A stretch of 10,669 nt of DNA, from NCBI GenBank assembly GCA_900554995.1, contig USJJ01000026.1, positions 1 through 10,669 on the forward strand, in the 5' to 3' direction. Shown here piece by piece: positions 1 to 8,958 of the stretch (position 1 is its first letter; the number at the start of each line of letters is the position of its first letter). Under the pieces are notes generated by a model, which was given only the letters and a program-made list of their open reading frames with translations, searched no databases and was not told the DNA's origin. The position numbers and the translations under genes were made by a program. Origin of the DNA: an uncultured Ruminococcus sp. Its GTDB lineage: Bacteria > Bacillota > Clostridia > Oscillospirales > Acutalibacteraceae.

Positions 1-36
1 TTCACTGTGAAACGCTTCGACTTTTAAGTTTATTTA

Positions 37-1713
37 TCAGAACAAACCTGTAATTTTTCCGTTCTCGTCAACGTCGATTCTTTCGGCTGCGGGGGATTTC
101 GGGAGGCCGGGCATGGTAAGAATATCACCTGTCAGGACAACGATGAAGCCTGCGCCTGCGGAAACCTTAACATTTTTGACCGTTACAGTGAAATGCTCGG
201 GTGCACCGAGCTTGGTCGGGTCATCGGGGAAACTGTACTGCGTTTTTGCAATGCAAACAGGGCACTTGCCGAATCCGAGTGCTTCAAGCTGTGCAATCTG
301 CTTTCTTGCATTCGGCATAATATTGATTCCGTCACCGCCGTAAACCTTTTTAACAATAGCTTCTATCTTCTCGGCGATCGTCATATCGGTATCATATGAG
401 AATGTGAAATCGCCCTTTTCCTCTTCGCAGAGACGTACGACCTCCTTTGCAAGAGCCTCTCCGCCCTTGCCGCCCTCAGCCCATACGGTTGAAAGCACTG
501 TGTTTACACCGAGCTCCTTGCACTTCTTGATAATGAAATCAATTTCGGCGTCCGTATCGGTCGGGAAACGGTTGACCGCAACAACACACGGGAGCTTGTA
601 AACATTTTTAATATTTGAAACGTGACGGAGAAGATTCGGAATGCCTCTTTCGAGTGCGCCGAGATCCTCTGTATCGAGCTGTTTTTTGTCAAGTCCGCCG
701 TGCATCTTGAGCGCACGAACCGTTGCAACGATAACGACCGCATCGGGAGTAAGTCCTGCCATTCTGCACTTTATATCGAGGAACTTTTCTGCGCCGAGAT
801 CAGCGCCGAAACCTGCCTCGGTGACAGCATAATCGCCCATTTTAAGCGCCATTTTTGTCGCCATTACGGAGTTACAGCCGTGTGCAATGTTTGCAAACGG
901 TCCGCCGTGAACAAATGCGGGTGTGCCCTCAAGCGTCTGAACAAGGTTCGGCTTGATTGCGTCCTTGAGAAGTGCCGTCATAGCGCCCTGAGCCTTGAGC
1001 TGACCGCAGGTCACGGGCTTGTCATCATATGTATAGCCGACAATGATCTTTGAAAGCCTTTCCTTGAGGTCTGTAATCGAGGTTGCAAGGCAGAGAACAG
1101 CCATAATCTCGGATGCAACAGTGATGTCAAATCCGTCCTCACGGGGAACTCCGTTCGCCTTGCCGCCCATACCGTCAACAATAAAACGGAGCTGGCGGTC
1201 ATTCATATCGACGCATCGCTTCCATGTGATTTTGCGAACATCAATTCCGAGAGCATTGCCCTGCTGAATGTGATTGTCGAGCATTGCGGCAAGCAAATTG
1301 TTTGCCGCACCGATAGCGTGGAAATCACCGGTGAAATGGAGATTGATATCTTCCATCGGAACAACCTGGGCGTATCCTCCGCCTGCCGCACCGCCCTTGA
1401 TTCCGAAAACGGGTCCGAGCGACGGCTCACGCAGAGCAACAACGGCGTCCTTGCCGAGTCTTCTCAAACCGTCGGCAAGACCGATGGTCGTTGTGGTTTT
1501 GCCCTCGCCTGCCGGGGTTGGTGTAATTGCGGTAACAAGAATGAGTTTGCCGTCCTTTTTGTCGGTTTCATTGAGTAGGGAAAGCTCAATTTTCGCCTTG
1601 TGATTACCGTATTGCTCAATATATTTTTCGTCAACGTGAGCGGTTGCGGCAATTTCCCTGATATGCTTCATCTTGCAGCCCTGTGCGATTTCAATGTCGG
1701 TCAGATAAGCCAT
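37..1713 (-). CDS. fhs: Formate--tetrahydrofolate ligase
   Basis: This 558-residue protein is full length for formyltetrahydrofolate synthetase, the cytosolic homotetrameric enzyme that uses ATP to join formate and tetrahydrofolate into 10-formyl-THF for one-carbon metabolism (purines, formyl-Met, and the Wood-Ljungdahl methyl branch in acetogens). The nucleotide-binding loop [12 protein letters not shown] is at residues 64-75, followed by the family stretch with [20 protein letters not shown] near 95-115 and the C-terminal [15 protein letters not shown] region. The ATG at 1713 is preceded by AAAGGAG at a good distance, which fixes the start. It is the last minus-strand gene here. The 124-nt spacer after pyrG and its own TTGACA/TATTAT promoter suggest it is transcribed mainly alone. 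The family assignment is very secure; whether the cell runs an acetogenic pathway cannot be told from this window. Confidence 0.97.
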   Translation of the reverse strand: MAYLTDIEIAQGCKMKHIREIAATAHVDEKYIEQYGNHKAKIELSLLNETDKKDGKLILVTAITPTPAGEGKTTTTIGLADGLRRLGKDAVVALREPSLGPVFGIKGGAAGGGYAQVVPMEDINLHFTGDFHAIGAANNLLAAMLDNHIQQGNALGIDVRKITWKRCVDMNDRQLRFIVDGMGGKANGVPREDGFDITVASEIMAVLCLATSITDLKERLSKIIVGYTYDDKPVTCGQLKAQGAMTALLKDAIKPNLVQTLEGTPAFVHGGPFANIAHGCNSVMATKMALKMGDYAVTEAGFGADLGAEKFLDIKCRMAGLTPDAVVIVATVRALKMHGGLDKKQLDTEDLGALERGIPNLLRHVSNIKNVYKLPCVVAVNRFPTDTDAEIDFIIKKCKELGVNTVLSTVWAEGGKGGEALAKEVVRLCEEEKGDFTFSYDTDMTIAEKIEAIVKKVYGGDGINIMPNARKQIAQLEALGFGKCPVCIAKTQYSFPDDPTKLGAPEHFTVTVKNVKVSAGAGFIVVLTGDILTMPGLPKSPAAERIDVDENGKITGLF

Positions 1714-1745
1714 AGTGTTGCTCCTTTATTTAATTGTTTTTTTAT

Positions 1746-1774
1746 ATAATACAGTCTCCCGAGCCTTGTGTCAA
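1746..1774 (-). promoter_or_regulatory. Probable sigma-A promoter of fhs
   Basis: Read on the minus strand, TTGACA (1769-1774) is followed after exactly 17 bp by TATTAT (1746-1751), and the predicted transcript would start near 1740, about 27 nt before the fhs ATG. The -35 box lies inside one arm of an inverted repeat (1753-1783). A perfect -35 with optimal spacing makes this a strong prediction from sequence alone; no operator is recognised. Confidence 0.72.
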
Positions 1775-1783
1775 GGGAGGACT
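1753..1783. repeat. Imperfect inverted repeat overlapping the fhs promoter
   Basis: AGTCTCCC (1753-1760) and GGGAGGACT (1775-1783) form the outer arms, with one bulged base, and CCTTG/CAAGG forms an inner core. On the plus strand it is followed by a T-rich run (1783-1792), so it could act as a plus-strand terminator, although no plus-strand gene upstream would need one. It resembles the neighbouring repeat at 1804-1828 (same CCTTG-spacer-CAAGG core with CTCCC flanks), so the two may be related copies of a small palindromic intergenic element. That relationship is inferred. Confidence 0.5.
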
Positions 1784-1803
1784 TTATTTTTTGCTAATAC
1801 TAT

Positions 1804-1828
1804 ACCTCCCCTTGAATCAAGGAGAGGT
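1804..1828 (-). terminator. Hairpin immediately downstream of pyrG, possible terminator
   Basis: Two 12-base arms (1804-1815 and 1817-1828) are complementary at 11 positions. Read as minus-strand RNA the odd position is a U-G wobble, so a 9-12 bp stem can form starting 9 nt after the pyrG stop codon. No proper U-tract follows on the minus strand (the next bases are AUAGUAUUAG), so it is weak as an intrinsic terminator and may be a 3' stabilising stem or a palindromic repeat that permits some read-through into fhs. Confidence 0.45.
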
Positions 1829-1837
1829 AAAATCGAA

Positions 1838-4044
<2,207 letters not shown>

Positions 4045-4073
4045 TCGGCTCCCCTCCTTTTGTCTGTTTTAAG

Positions 4074-4104
4074 GCAATAACGCACATTTTGGTGTGCAAA
4101 TTGC
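4074..4104 (-). other. Hairpin in the spacer between glutamine synthetase and ANTAR genes
   Basis: Minus-strand RNA can pair GCAAU with AUUGC (outer stem) and GCACA with UGUGC (inner stem), separated by a small internal loop, with a CCAAAA apical loop. No U-tract follows, so it is not an intrinsic terminator, and the loop lacks the A1/G4 pattern of ANTAR targets. It could set mRNA stability or processing between the abundant enzyme message and the regulator message. The pairing is directly visible; the role is inferred. Confidence 0.45.
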
Positions 4105-4107
4105 GCT

Positions 4108-5316
4108 TTACTTACAATAATTATCTATGATCGACTCGGGCAGATGCGCCTTCACAAATTCGCTTTCTCTTGCTGCCTTGCCGGCGCTGAAAATGTCGCT
4201 CGGCAGGGTTTTGAATTTTTTGGTGACATCCTCCGGTGCATTAAAAAGATTTATGTCCGCCATTTCGGGAAGCTCTGTTTTATTTTTTATGCCGTCAAGA
4301 CCCGCATAAATCAGCAGGGCAAAGGCGAGATACGGATTACACATCGGGTCGGGTGAACGAAGCTCGGCTCTCTTGTATTCTCCGTATGCGGCAGGAATAC
4401 GGACAAGCTGTGAACGGTTCTCACTTGACCATGAAATATATCTTGGGGCTTTGTTGTTTCCAAAACGCTTGAACGAATCCGATGTTGTGTTAAGAAAAGC
4501 GGTTATCTCGCAGATATGTTTGAGAATTCCTGCGATAACATACGGCATGATGTCCTCTCCGTCCTCGGATTTTGCCGAAAGATTGATGTGCATACCGTTG
4601 CCGGGCATTGATTCAAGAGGCTTCGGCGAAAAATCAGCCTTGAGTCCGTTCCTTGCTGCTATTGTGTTGACTACCGCCTTGAATGTTACCGCATTGTCAG
4701 CGGCTGTGAGCGGCTCGGAATATCTAAAATCTATCTCGTTCTGACCGGGGCCCTCCTCATGGTGTGAGCTCTCGGGTCTTATGCCCATTCTTTCAAGTGT
4801 AAGGCAAACCTCACGGCGCACGTTTTCGCCCTTGTCGTCGGGAGCGATATCCATATATCCGGCGTTGTCATACGGATTTTTCGTCGGATTGCCGTCCTCA
4901 TCGCAGGTGAAAAGATAGAATTCCATTTCGGGACCGAAAGCAAAGCTTATTCCCTCGTTTTTTGCGTCTGCAATAGCCTTTTTTAAAATTGCTCTCGTGT
5001 CCGAGCCGAAAGGCGTTCCGTCAAGACGGGTAATTGAGCAGAACATTCTGACAACCCTGCCGTGATCGGGTCTCCATGGGAGAACGGCAATGGTTGACGG
5101 ATCGGGATGAAGAAGCAGATCGGAATGAACGTCACAGCCGAAGCCCGATATTGCCGAAGCGTCAATTGCTATTCCGTAACGAAACGCTTTTTCAAGCTCG
5201 TCGGGCATAACGGAAATGTTCTTCTGCCTGCCATAGATATCCGTGAATGCAAGACGAATAAACTTAACATCCTCTTCCTCAATATATTGCATTATTTCAT
5301 CGGGTGAATATTTCAT
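4108..5316 (-). CDS. Glutamine synthetase type I (alpha-like), atypical short form
   Basis: This 402-residue protein matches glutamine synthetase I, which makes glutamine from glutamate, ammonium and ATP. Visible family elements are Asp52 (position of the intersubunit Asp of the DGSS loop, here DASA), FGPEMEF with Glu130/Glu132, HHEEGPGQNE with Glu187 and Glu194, GMHINLS with His243, NRSQLVRIP with Arg301/Arg306, and ELRSPDP with Glu318/Arg320. The MHxN form agrees with Bacillus-type alpha enzymes. Three things are odd. The Glu flap, normally VPGYEAP, reads GNNKAP: it is one residue shorter with Lys289 where the catalytic Glu sits. Cys61 occupies the position of the arginine tied to glutamine feedback in Bacillus. 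The protein ends about 27 residues before the usual C-terminus, which forms the helical tail that clasps the two rings of the dodecamer. It lies 18 nt after the GXGXG gene with GGTAGG as ribosome site. It may be a weak synthetase, a related ligase or a nitrogen sensor. Confidence 0.88.
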   Translation of the reverse strand: MKYSPDEIMQYIEEEDVKFIRLAFTDIYGRQKNISVMPDELEKAFRYGIAIDASAISGFGCDVHSDLLLHPDPSTIAVLPWRPDHGRVVRMFCSITRLDGTPFGSDTRAILKKAIADAKNEGISFAFGPEMEFYLFTCDEDGNPTKNPYDNAGYMDIAPDDKGENVRREVCLTLERMGIRPESSHHEEGPGQNEIDFRYSEPLTAADNAVTFKAVVNTIAARNGLKADFSPKPLESMPGNGMHINLSAKSEDGEDIMPYVIAGILKHICEITAFLNTTSDSFKRFGNNKAPRYISWSSENRSQLVRIPAAYGEYKRAELRSPDPMCNPYLAFALLIYAGLDGIKNKTELPEMADINLFNAPEDVTKKFKTLPSDIFSAGKAARESEFVKAHLPESIIDNYCK

Positions 5317-5334
5317 AACAGTTACCTACCTTTT

Positions 5335-6054
5335 TCAGTTTGCAACGTACATCTGTTTATATGGTTTTTTGCTGTCGGGGGTTATAACGGTGAATTTTTC
5401 GCTCGTCAGCTCGTCTACATCAAAGTTAAAGTATTCGCAATAATTTTTTATGAATGGCATAATCTCTGCCATATCATCGGCTGTTGCATCTCTGAGCGTT
5501 ACCTGATTCGGAAATTTAATTCCATTGACCGAGCCTCTGAGAATCATTTTGCCTCCGTGCATTCCCGTGCACGGGAAATTGCCGACTGTCGGCTTGCCGT
5601 CGGTATTTCTGCCGAGAACAATTATCAGACCGCCTGCCTGATATTCGCCGAGGAAGCTACCCGTCCTGCCGCCGATGACGATCACGGGCTTTTTGTCACG
5701 GTATTCTTTCATATGGATTCCGGCACGGTAACCTGCATTTTTCTCAACATAAATTTCGCCGCCTCGCATTGCATATCCTGCCGTGTCTCCGATGCTGCCG
5801 TGAATGACTATTTTTCCGTCATTCATTGTGTCTCCGACCGCATCCTGCGCATTGCCGTTGACGGTGATTTGCGCACCGTTGAGATAAGCGCCGAGTGCAT
5901 TACCCGGTATCCCGTCAATCGTGACACTGCCTTTTGCGAGTCCGTCGGCGATGAATCTTTGACCCAGGCAGTTCTCGATTTTGCAATCGTCGTCCGAGCT
6001 TTTTATAAGCTTATTGAGGGCTGCATAATCAAGCCCTTTTGCATCTATCAACAT
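5335..6054 (-). CDS. Glutamate synthase GXGXG (C-terminal) domain subunit
   Basis: This 239-residue protein corresponds to the beta-helical GXGXG domain that forms the C-terminus of one-piece glutamate synthase large subunits. The repeated strand-glycine pattern is clear from about residue 43 to 175: GDTMNDGKIVIHGSIGDTAG, YAMRGGEIYVEKNAGYRAG, IGGRTGSFLGEYQAGGLIIV, and CTGMHGGKMILRG. The domain is structural and shapes the enzyme around the ammonia tunnel rather than carrying catalytic residues. It follows the FMN subunit after 67 nt, with AAAGGTGTG as ribosome site, and precedes the glutamine synthetase by 18 nt. A free-standing version is typical of archaeal and some clostridial split enzymes; the related formylmethanofuran dehydrogenase C and formate-metabolism subunits share the fold, but the neighbours make glutamate synthase the clear choice. 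Confidence 0.9.
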   Translation of the reverse strand: MLIDAKGLDYAALNKLIKSSDDDCKIENCLGQRFIADGLAKGSVTIDGIPGNALGAYLNGAQITVNGNAQDAVGDTMNDGKIVIHGSIGDTAGYAMRGGEIYVEKNAGYRAGIHMKEYRDKKPVIVIGGRTGSFLGEYQAGGLIIVLGRNTDGKPTVGNFPCTGMHGGKMILRGSVNGIKFPNQVTLRDATADDMAEIMPFIKNYCEYFNFDVDELTSEKFTVITPDSKKPYKQMYVAN

Positions 6055-6121
6055 ATTATATCACACCTTTTATTTCAATTTAAAGTATTTGTAAAAAATT
6101 TTTTGCTTTTCGGAAAGTTTT

Positions 6122-7627
6122 TTACTCTCCGGCGTGTGATATTCCGAGGATTTCAAGCTCCTTCTCGGTTAAGCCTATACCTCTGAGCATAAGGCGGTTA
6201 CCCTTGAGGGCTTCAATGGAGTTAATGCCCATACCTCCCATGATCTCTTTCATTTCACGCTGCCATGCCGTCATAAGATTGACAAGGTTACCGCACGCCG
6301 TCTCGGGGTCAAGTCTGTCAACAAGCTCCGGAACCTGAGTTGCGATGCCCCAGTTGCATTTACCCGACTGGCAGTTGCGGCAAAGGTGACAGCCCATTGC
6401 AATAAGTGCGGCGGTTGCAATATAGCATGCATCCGCGCCGAGAGCTATTGCCTTGACGACGTCTGCGGCGCTTCTGATGCTTCCGCCTGCAATGAGAGAA
6501 ACACTGTTTCTTATGCCCTCATCTCTGAGCCGCTGGTCGACTGCGGCGAGGGCAAGCTCAATCGGAATTCCTACGTTGTCTCGGATTCTTGTCGGTGCGG
6601 CTCCGGTACCTCCTCGGAAACCGTCAATAGCGATTATATCTGCTCCGCTTCGTGCGATTCCGCTCGCTATGGCGGCAATATTGTGAACTGCGGCGACCTT
6701 GACTATGATAGGCTTTTGGTAGTTTGTCGCTTCCTTTAAGGAATAAACAAGCTGGCGTAAATCCTCAATCGAATATATATCGTGGTGCGGAGCCGGGGAG
6801 ATAGCGTCCGAACCTTCGGGAATCATTCGAGTACAGGCAATATCTCCTACGGTTTTTGTTCCGGGAAGATGTCCGCCGATGCCCGGCTTTGCACCCTGAC
6901 CCATTTTGATCTCTATTGCCGCCCCTGCGTTGAGGTATCCCTCGTGAACACCGAAACGACCCGATGCAACCTGAACAACGGTGTTTTCGCCGTAGCAGTA
7001 AAAGTCCTCGTGCAGTCCGCCCTCGCCTGTATTGTAGCAGATTCCGAGCTGTTCCGCCGCCTTCGCAAGACCTTTGTGTGCATTGTAGCTGATTGAGCCG
7101 TAGCTCATTGCCGAAAACATCACCGGCATTGCAAGCTCAAGCTGTGGTGGCAAACTTGTGTCAAGCGTTCCGTCCGCTTTTCTTCTGATCTCCGACGGCT
7201 TTTTGCCGAGGAAAACCTTTGTTTCCATCGGTTCACGCAGAGGATCAATCGGAGGATTCGTAACCTGCGATGCGTTTATGAGAATCCGATCCCAGTAAAC
7301 AGGCAGAGGCTTCGGATTGCCCATTGACGAGAGAAGAACTCCGCCGCTGTCGGCTTGCTTATAGATTTCTTTTATTGTATCGCTTGTCCAGTTTTCATTC
7401 TCTCTGAAGCAGCAGTCATTTTTAACGATTTTCAAAGCTCTTGTCGGGCAGTAGGTGACGCATCTGAGACAATCGACACATTTTGTTTCGTCGCTGATCA
7501 TTGCTTTAAGGTCGGCATTATATGAGTGGACGCCGTTTGCACACTGCTTTTCGCAGATTCGGCAGTTTGTACAGCGAGACGGATTTCTTATTATTTCAAA
7601 ATCCGAGGTAAGATATGATGGGAACAT
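6122..7627 (-). CDS. Glutamate synthase FMN/Fe-S central subunit with N-terminal ferredoxin domain
   Basis: This 501-residue protein is the synthase core of split glutamate synthase, turning 2-oxoglutarate and ammonia into glutamate with electrons passed to FMN. Residues 15-66 form a bacterial-type two-[4Fe-4S] ferredoxin domain (Cys19/22/25/29 and Cys50/53/56/60, each followed by the family spacing). The FMN-binding barrel follows, with KMGQGAKPGIGGHLPG at 241-256, GFRGGTGAAP at 336-345 and AGGSIRSAADV at 380-390. Cys413, Cys416, Cys419 and Cys424 lie in the CHLCRNCQSGKC segment, which holds the Fe-S cysteines of this family. The ATG at 7627 overlaps the upstream stop by one base (TGATG) and has AAAGGAGGG at 7637-7645, so translation is coupled. 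No NAD(P)H-oxidising small subunit is encoded here, so ferredoxin or an unlinked partner may supply electrons. Confidence 0.95.
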   Translation of the reverse strand: MFPSYLTSDFEIIRNPSRCTNCRICEKQCANGVHSYNADLKAMISDETKCVDCLRCVTYCPTRALKIVKNDCCFRENENWTSDTIKEIYKQADSGGVLLSSMGNPKPLPVYWDRILINASQVTNPPIDPLREPMETKVFLGKKPSEIRRKADGTLDTSLPPQLELAMPVMFSAMSYGSISYNAHKGLAKAAEQLGICYNTGEGGLHEDFYCYGENTVVQVASGRFGVHEGYLNAGAAIEIKMGQGAKPGIGGHLPGTKTVGDIACTRMIPEGSDAISPAPHHDIYSIEDLRQLVYSLKEATNYQKPIIVKVAAVHNIAAIASGIARSGADIIAIDGFRGGTGAAPTRIRDNVGIPIELALAAVDQRLRDEGIRNSVSLIAGGSIRSAADVVKAIALGADACYIATAALIAMGCHLCRNCQSGKCNWGIATQVPELVDRLDPETACGNLVNLMTAWQREMKEIMGGMGINSIEALKGNRLMLRGIGLTEKELEILGISHAGE

Positions 7628-8718
7628 CAGTAAGCACCCTCCTTTACCCTGACTATTATGGGCTCGCCGCCGGCAGGAGAATATATTTCGCCTGCATCCG
7701 GAGCCATTGCACGGATTGCAGCTTCCTCACTTGCGATATATACTTTATCGTCTTTTTCTGCGGTAACCATTGAACGCAATTTAAGACGGTCGTTGAGAGC
7801 CATAATTCCGCCCTCAAAACCCAGTATAATGGAGAACGGTCCCGTAATCAAAAGGCTTGAATACATTTTTCTGAGGTATGCGTGTTCTTCGGCTTCTTCT
7901 TCACTCATTCCTTCGATTGTACTCCAAAACGGAGCGGCAATAACCGAAGCAGTCTCTTCAAGAGAGAGACCCTGACGGCGGAGAAGATAGTCGGCAATAT
8001 AGGTTATGACCTCGGTATCGGTCTGAAGAGTGCACTTGTATCCGAACATTTCGATATATCGGCGGTTTGCGTCATAGGACGAGATTTCACCGTTATGAAC
8101 AACGGAAAAATCGAGAAGCGAAAACGGGTGAGCACCGCCCCACCAGCCGGGTGTGTTCGTAGGATATCTGCCGTGAGCCGTCCACGAATATCCCTCGTAT
8201 TCTTCAAGTCGGTAAAATCTGCCGACGTCCTCGGGGAATCCTACGGCCTTAAAGCAACCCATATTTTTGCCGCTTGAAAAAACATATGCGCCCTTGATTC
8301 GGGTATTGATATCCATAACAGTCCTTGCAACATAGGTGTTTTCGTCAAGCTGAAGCCTTGAAAGAACAGATGCAAACGGCGCAACGAAATAGCGCCAAAT
8401 ATACGGAACATCGGTTATCTCGGGGATTTTTCTTATCGGAACCGATTCCGCCTTGACAATCTCAAAATTTTCTTTCAGAAAGCGCTCACATTCCACCCTT
8501 GAATCGTTGCTGTCAAAGAAAATGTGAAAAGCATAAAAGTCACGGTATTCGGGATAAATGCCGTATCCCGCAAAGCCGCCGCCCAGTCCGTTGGAACGGT
8601 CGTGCATCGGGATCATACTTTTAATAACGTCCTCACCCGTCATAAGATTTCCGTCACGTGATATCACGGCAGAAACGGCACAGCCCGACGGTATGCGGAC
8701 CTCTCCCTCTCTTTTCAT
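7627..8718 (-). CDS. Glutamate synthase glutaminase (class II amidotransferase) subunit
   Basis: This 363-residue protein is the N-terminal nucleophile glutaminase part of split glutamate synthase, which releases ammonia from glutamine for the FMN subunit. Key parts are Cys13 in SGCAVSAVI as likely nucleophile, the Arg/Gly motif HGRYPTN at 182-188, HNGEISSYDANRRY from 208, and TDTEV at 233-237. Class II enzymes need the cysteine at the mature N-terminus, so a 12-residue propeptide is probably removed, as known for glutamate synthase large subunits. The ATG at 8718 is chosen because it has AAAGGAAG just upstream and yields this spacing. An in-frame extension to 8826 would run through the leader terminator and the promoter's -10 region side and is rejected. 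It is the first gene of the operon and its stop overlaps the next start. Confidence 0.92.
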   Translation of the reverse strand: MKREGEVRIPSGCAVSAVISRDGNLMTGEDVIKSMIPMHDRSNGLGGGFAGYGIYPEYRDFYAFHIFFDSNDSRVECERFLKENFEIVKAESVPIRKIPEITDVPYIWRYFVAPFASVLSRLQLDENTYVARTVMDINTRIKGAYVFSSGKNMGCFKAVGFPEDVGRFYRLEEYEGYSWTAHGRYPTNTPGWWGGAHPFSLLDFSVVHNGEISSYDANRRYIEMFGYKCTLQTDTEVITYIADYLLRRQGLSLEETASVIAAPFWSTIEGMSEEEAEEHAYLRKMYSSLLITGPFSIILGFEGGIMALNDRLKLRSMVTAEKDDKVYIASEEAAIRAMAPDAGEIYSPAGGEPIIVRVKEGAY

Positions 8719-8740
8719 AATGAGATCTTCCTTTCTATTA

Positions 8741-8798
8741 AAATAAAAAAGACGCCCATTCCGACAGGGGTCGGTTGACCCATGCCCGAATGAACGCC
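8741..8798 (-). terminator. Leader attenuator terminator of the glutamate synthase operon
   Basis: On the minus strand an 11-bp outer stem forms between 8788-8798 and 8751-8761 (all positions pair if G-U wobbles are allowed), capped by a second stem (8777-8786 with 8763-8772) and a four-base loop, then followed at once by UUUUUUAUUU (8741-8750). It lies between the promoter and the ATG at 8718, so unregulated transcription would end before the operon. The outer 5' arm is shared with the ANTAR-type hairpin at 8789-8808, so both cannot form together. Confidence 0.8.
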
Positions 8799-8808
8799 TT
8801 TGCTCACT
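8789..8808 (-). promoter_or_regulatory. ANTAR-type antiterminator hairpin in the gltB-operon leader
   Basis: Minus-strand RNA forms a 7-bp stem (8802-8808 with 8789-8795, two G-U pairs) closed by the six-base loop AAAGGC, with A at position 1 and G at position 4 as in known ANTAR targets. It begins about 3 nt after the predicted transcription start and takes up most of the 5' arm of the terminator. The stretch GAGCAAAGG also occurs in the glnN leader hairpin. A second canonical A1/G4 hexaloop hairpin, usual in ANTAR sites, is not obvious here. Confidence 0.62.
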
Positions 8809-8816
8809 GATACGGC

Positions 8817-8845
8817 ATTTTACCATATTATAAGTTTTTTGTCAA
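8817..8845 (-). promoter_or_regulatory. Promoter of the glutamate synthase-ANTAR-pyrG operon
   Basis: The minus strand has TTGACA (8840-8845), a 17-bp spacer and TAAAAT (8817-8822), predicting a start near 8811. This places the antiterminator hairpin at the very 5' end of the RNA, exactly as in the glnN leader. A TATAAT also lies in the spacer but only 7 bp from the -35 box. Confidence 0.75.
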
Positions 8846-8854
8846 TGTTATTGA

Positions 8855-8876
8855 GGTTGCAAAGGCTCTGCAAACC
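8855..8876. repeat. Imperfect inverted repeat upstream of the gltB-operon promoter
   Basis: GGTTGCA (8855-8861) and TGCAAACC (8869-8876) are inverted copies with one extra base in one arm. It starts 9 bp upstream of the -35 box of the minus-strand promoter. It could be an activator site or a chance palindrome; it does not match the GlnR/TnrA box. Confidence 0.3.
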
Positions 8877-8900
8877 GCCGAAAAAACAGGTGATTTCTTT

Positions 8901-8929
8901 ATGACATTTATTGATATTGACTTTAATAA
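8901..8929 (+). promoter_or_regulatory. Possible promoter of the lipoprotein gene
   Basis: ATGACA (8901-8906) is followed by 17 bp and TAATAA (8924-8929), giving a start near 8936 just before the ribosome site. An alternative, TTGATA (8911-8916) with TTTAAT (8933-8938) at 16 bp, matches consensus better but would start within the ribosome binding site. Neither is compelling. Confidence 0.3.
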
Positions 8930-8958
8930 TTATTTAATGACCGGAGGTGGCTTAATTA

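Noticed and set aside
622..1053. Plus-strand 143-codon open frame inside fhs
   Set aside because: It is antisense to a complete, highly conserved enzyme, has no ribosome site or recognisable domain, and is a shadow of biased codon use.
5049..5061. Second histidine of the MHxH motif replaced in the type I synthetase (considered as an inactivating change at His243-Asn245, near 4582)
   Set aside because: Bacillus-type alpha enzymes also have MHxN, so this is normal for the subfamily; only the Glu flap, Cys61 and the missing tail were kept as anomalies.
5557..6186. Plus-strand 209-codon open frame opposite the GXGXG subunit
   Set aside because: It overlaps two well-supported genes in antisense, has no plausible ribosome site, and its composition reflects the reverse complement of the glycine-rich repeats.
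8719..8826. 36-residue N-terminal extension of the glutaminase subunit
   Set aside because: It would be translated across the terminator hairpin and lies upstream of the predicted transcription start; the internal ATG at 8718 has the ribosome site and places the nucleophile cysteine near the N-terminus.
8826..8845. TTGACA with TATAAT only 7 bp apart on the minus strand
   Set aside because: The spacing is too short for a sigma-A promoter; the same -35 box pairs properly with TAAAAT at 17 bp.
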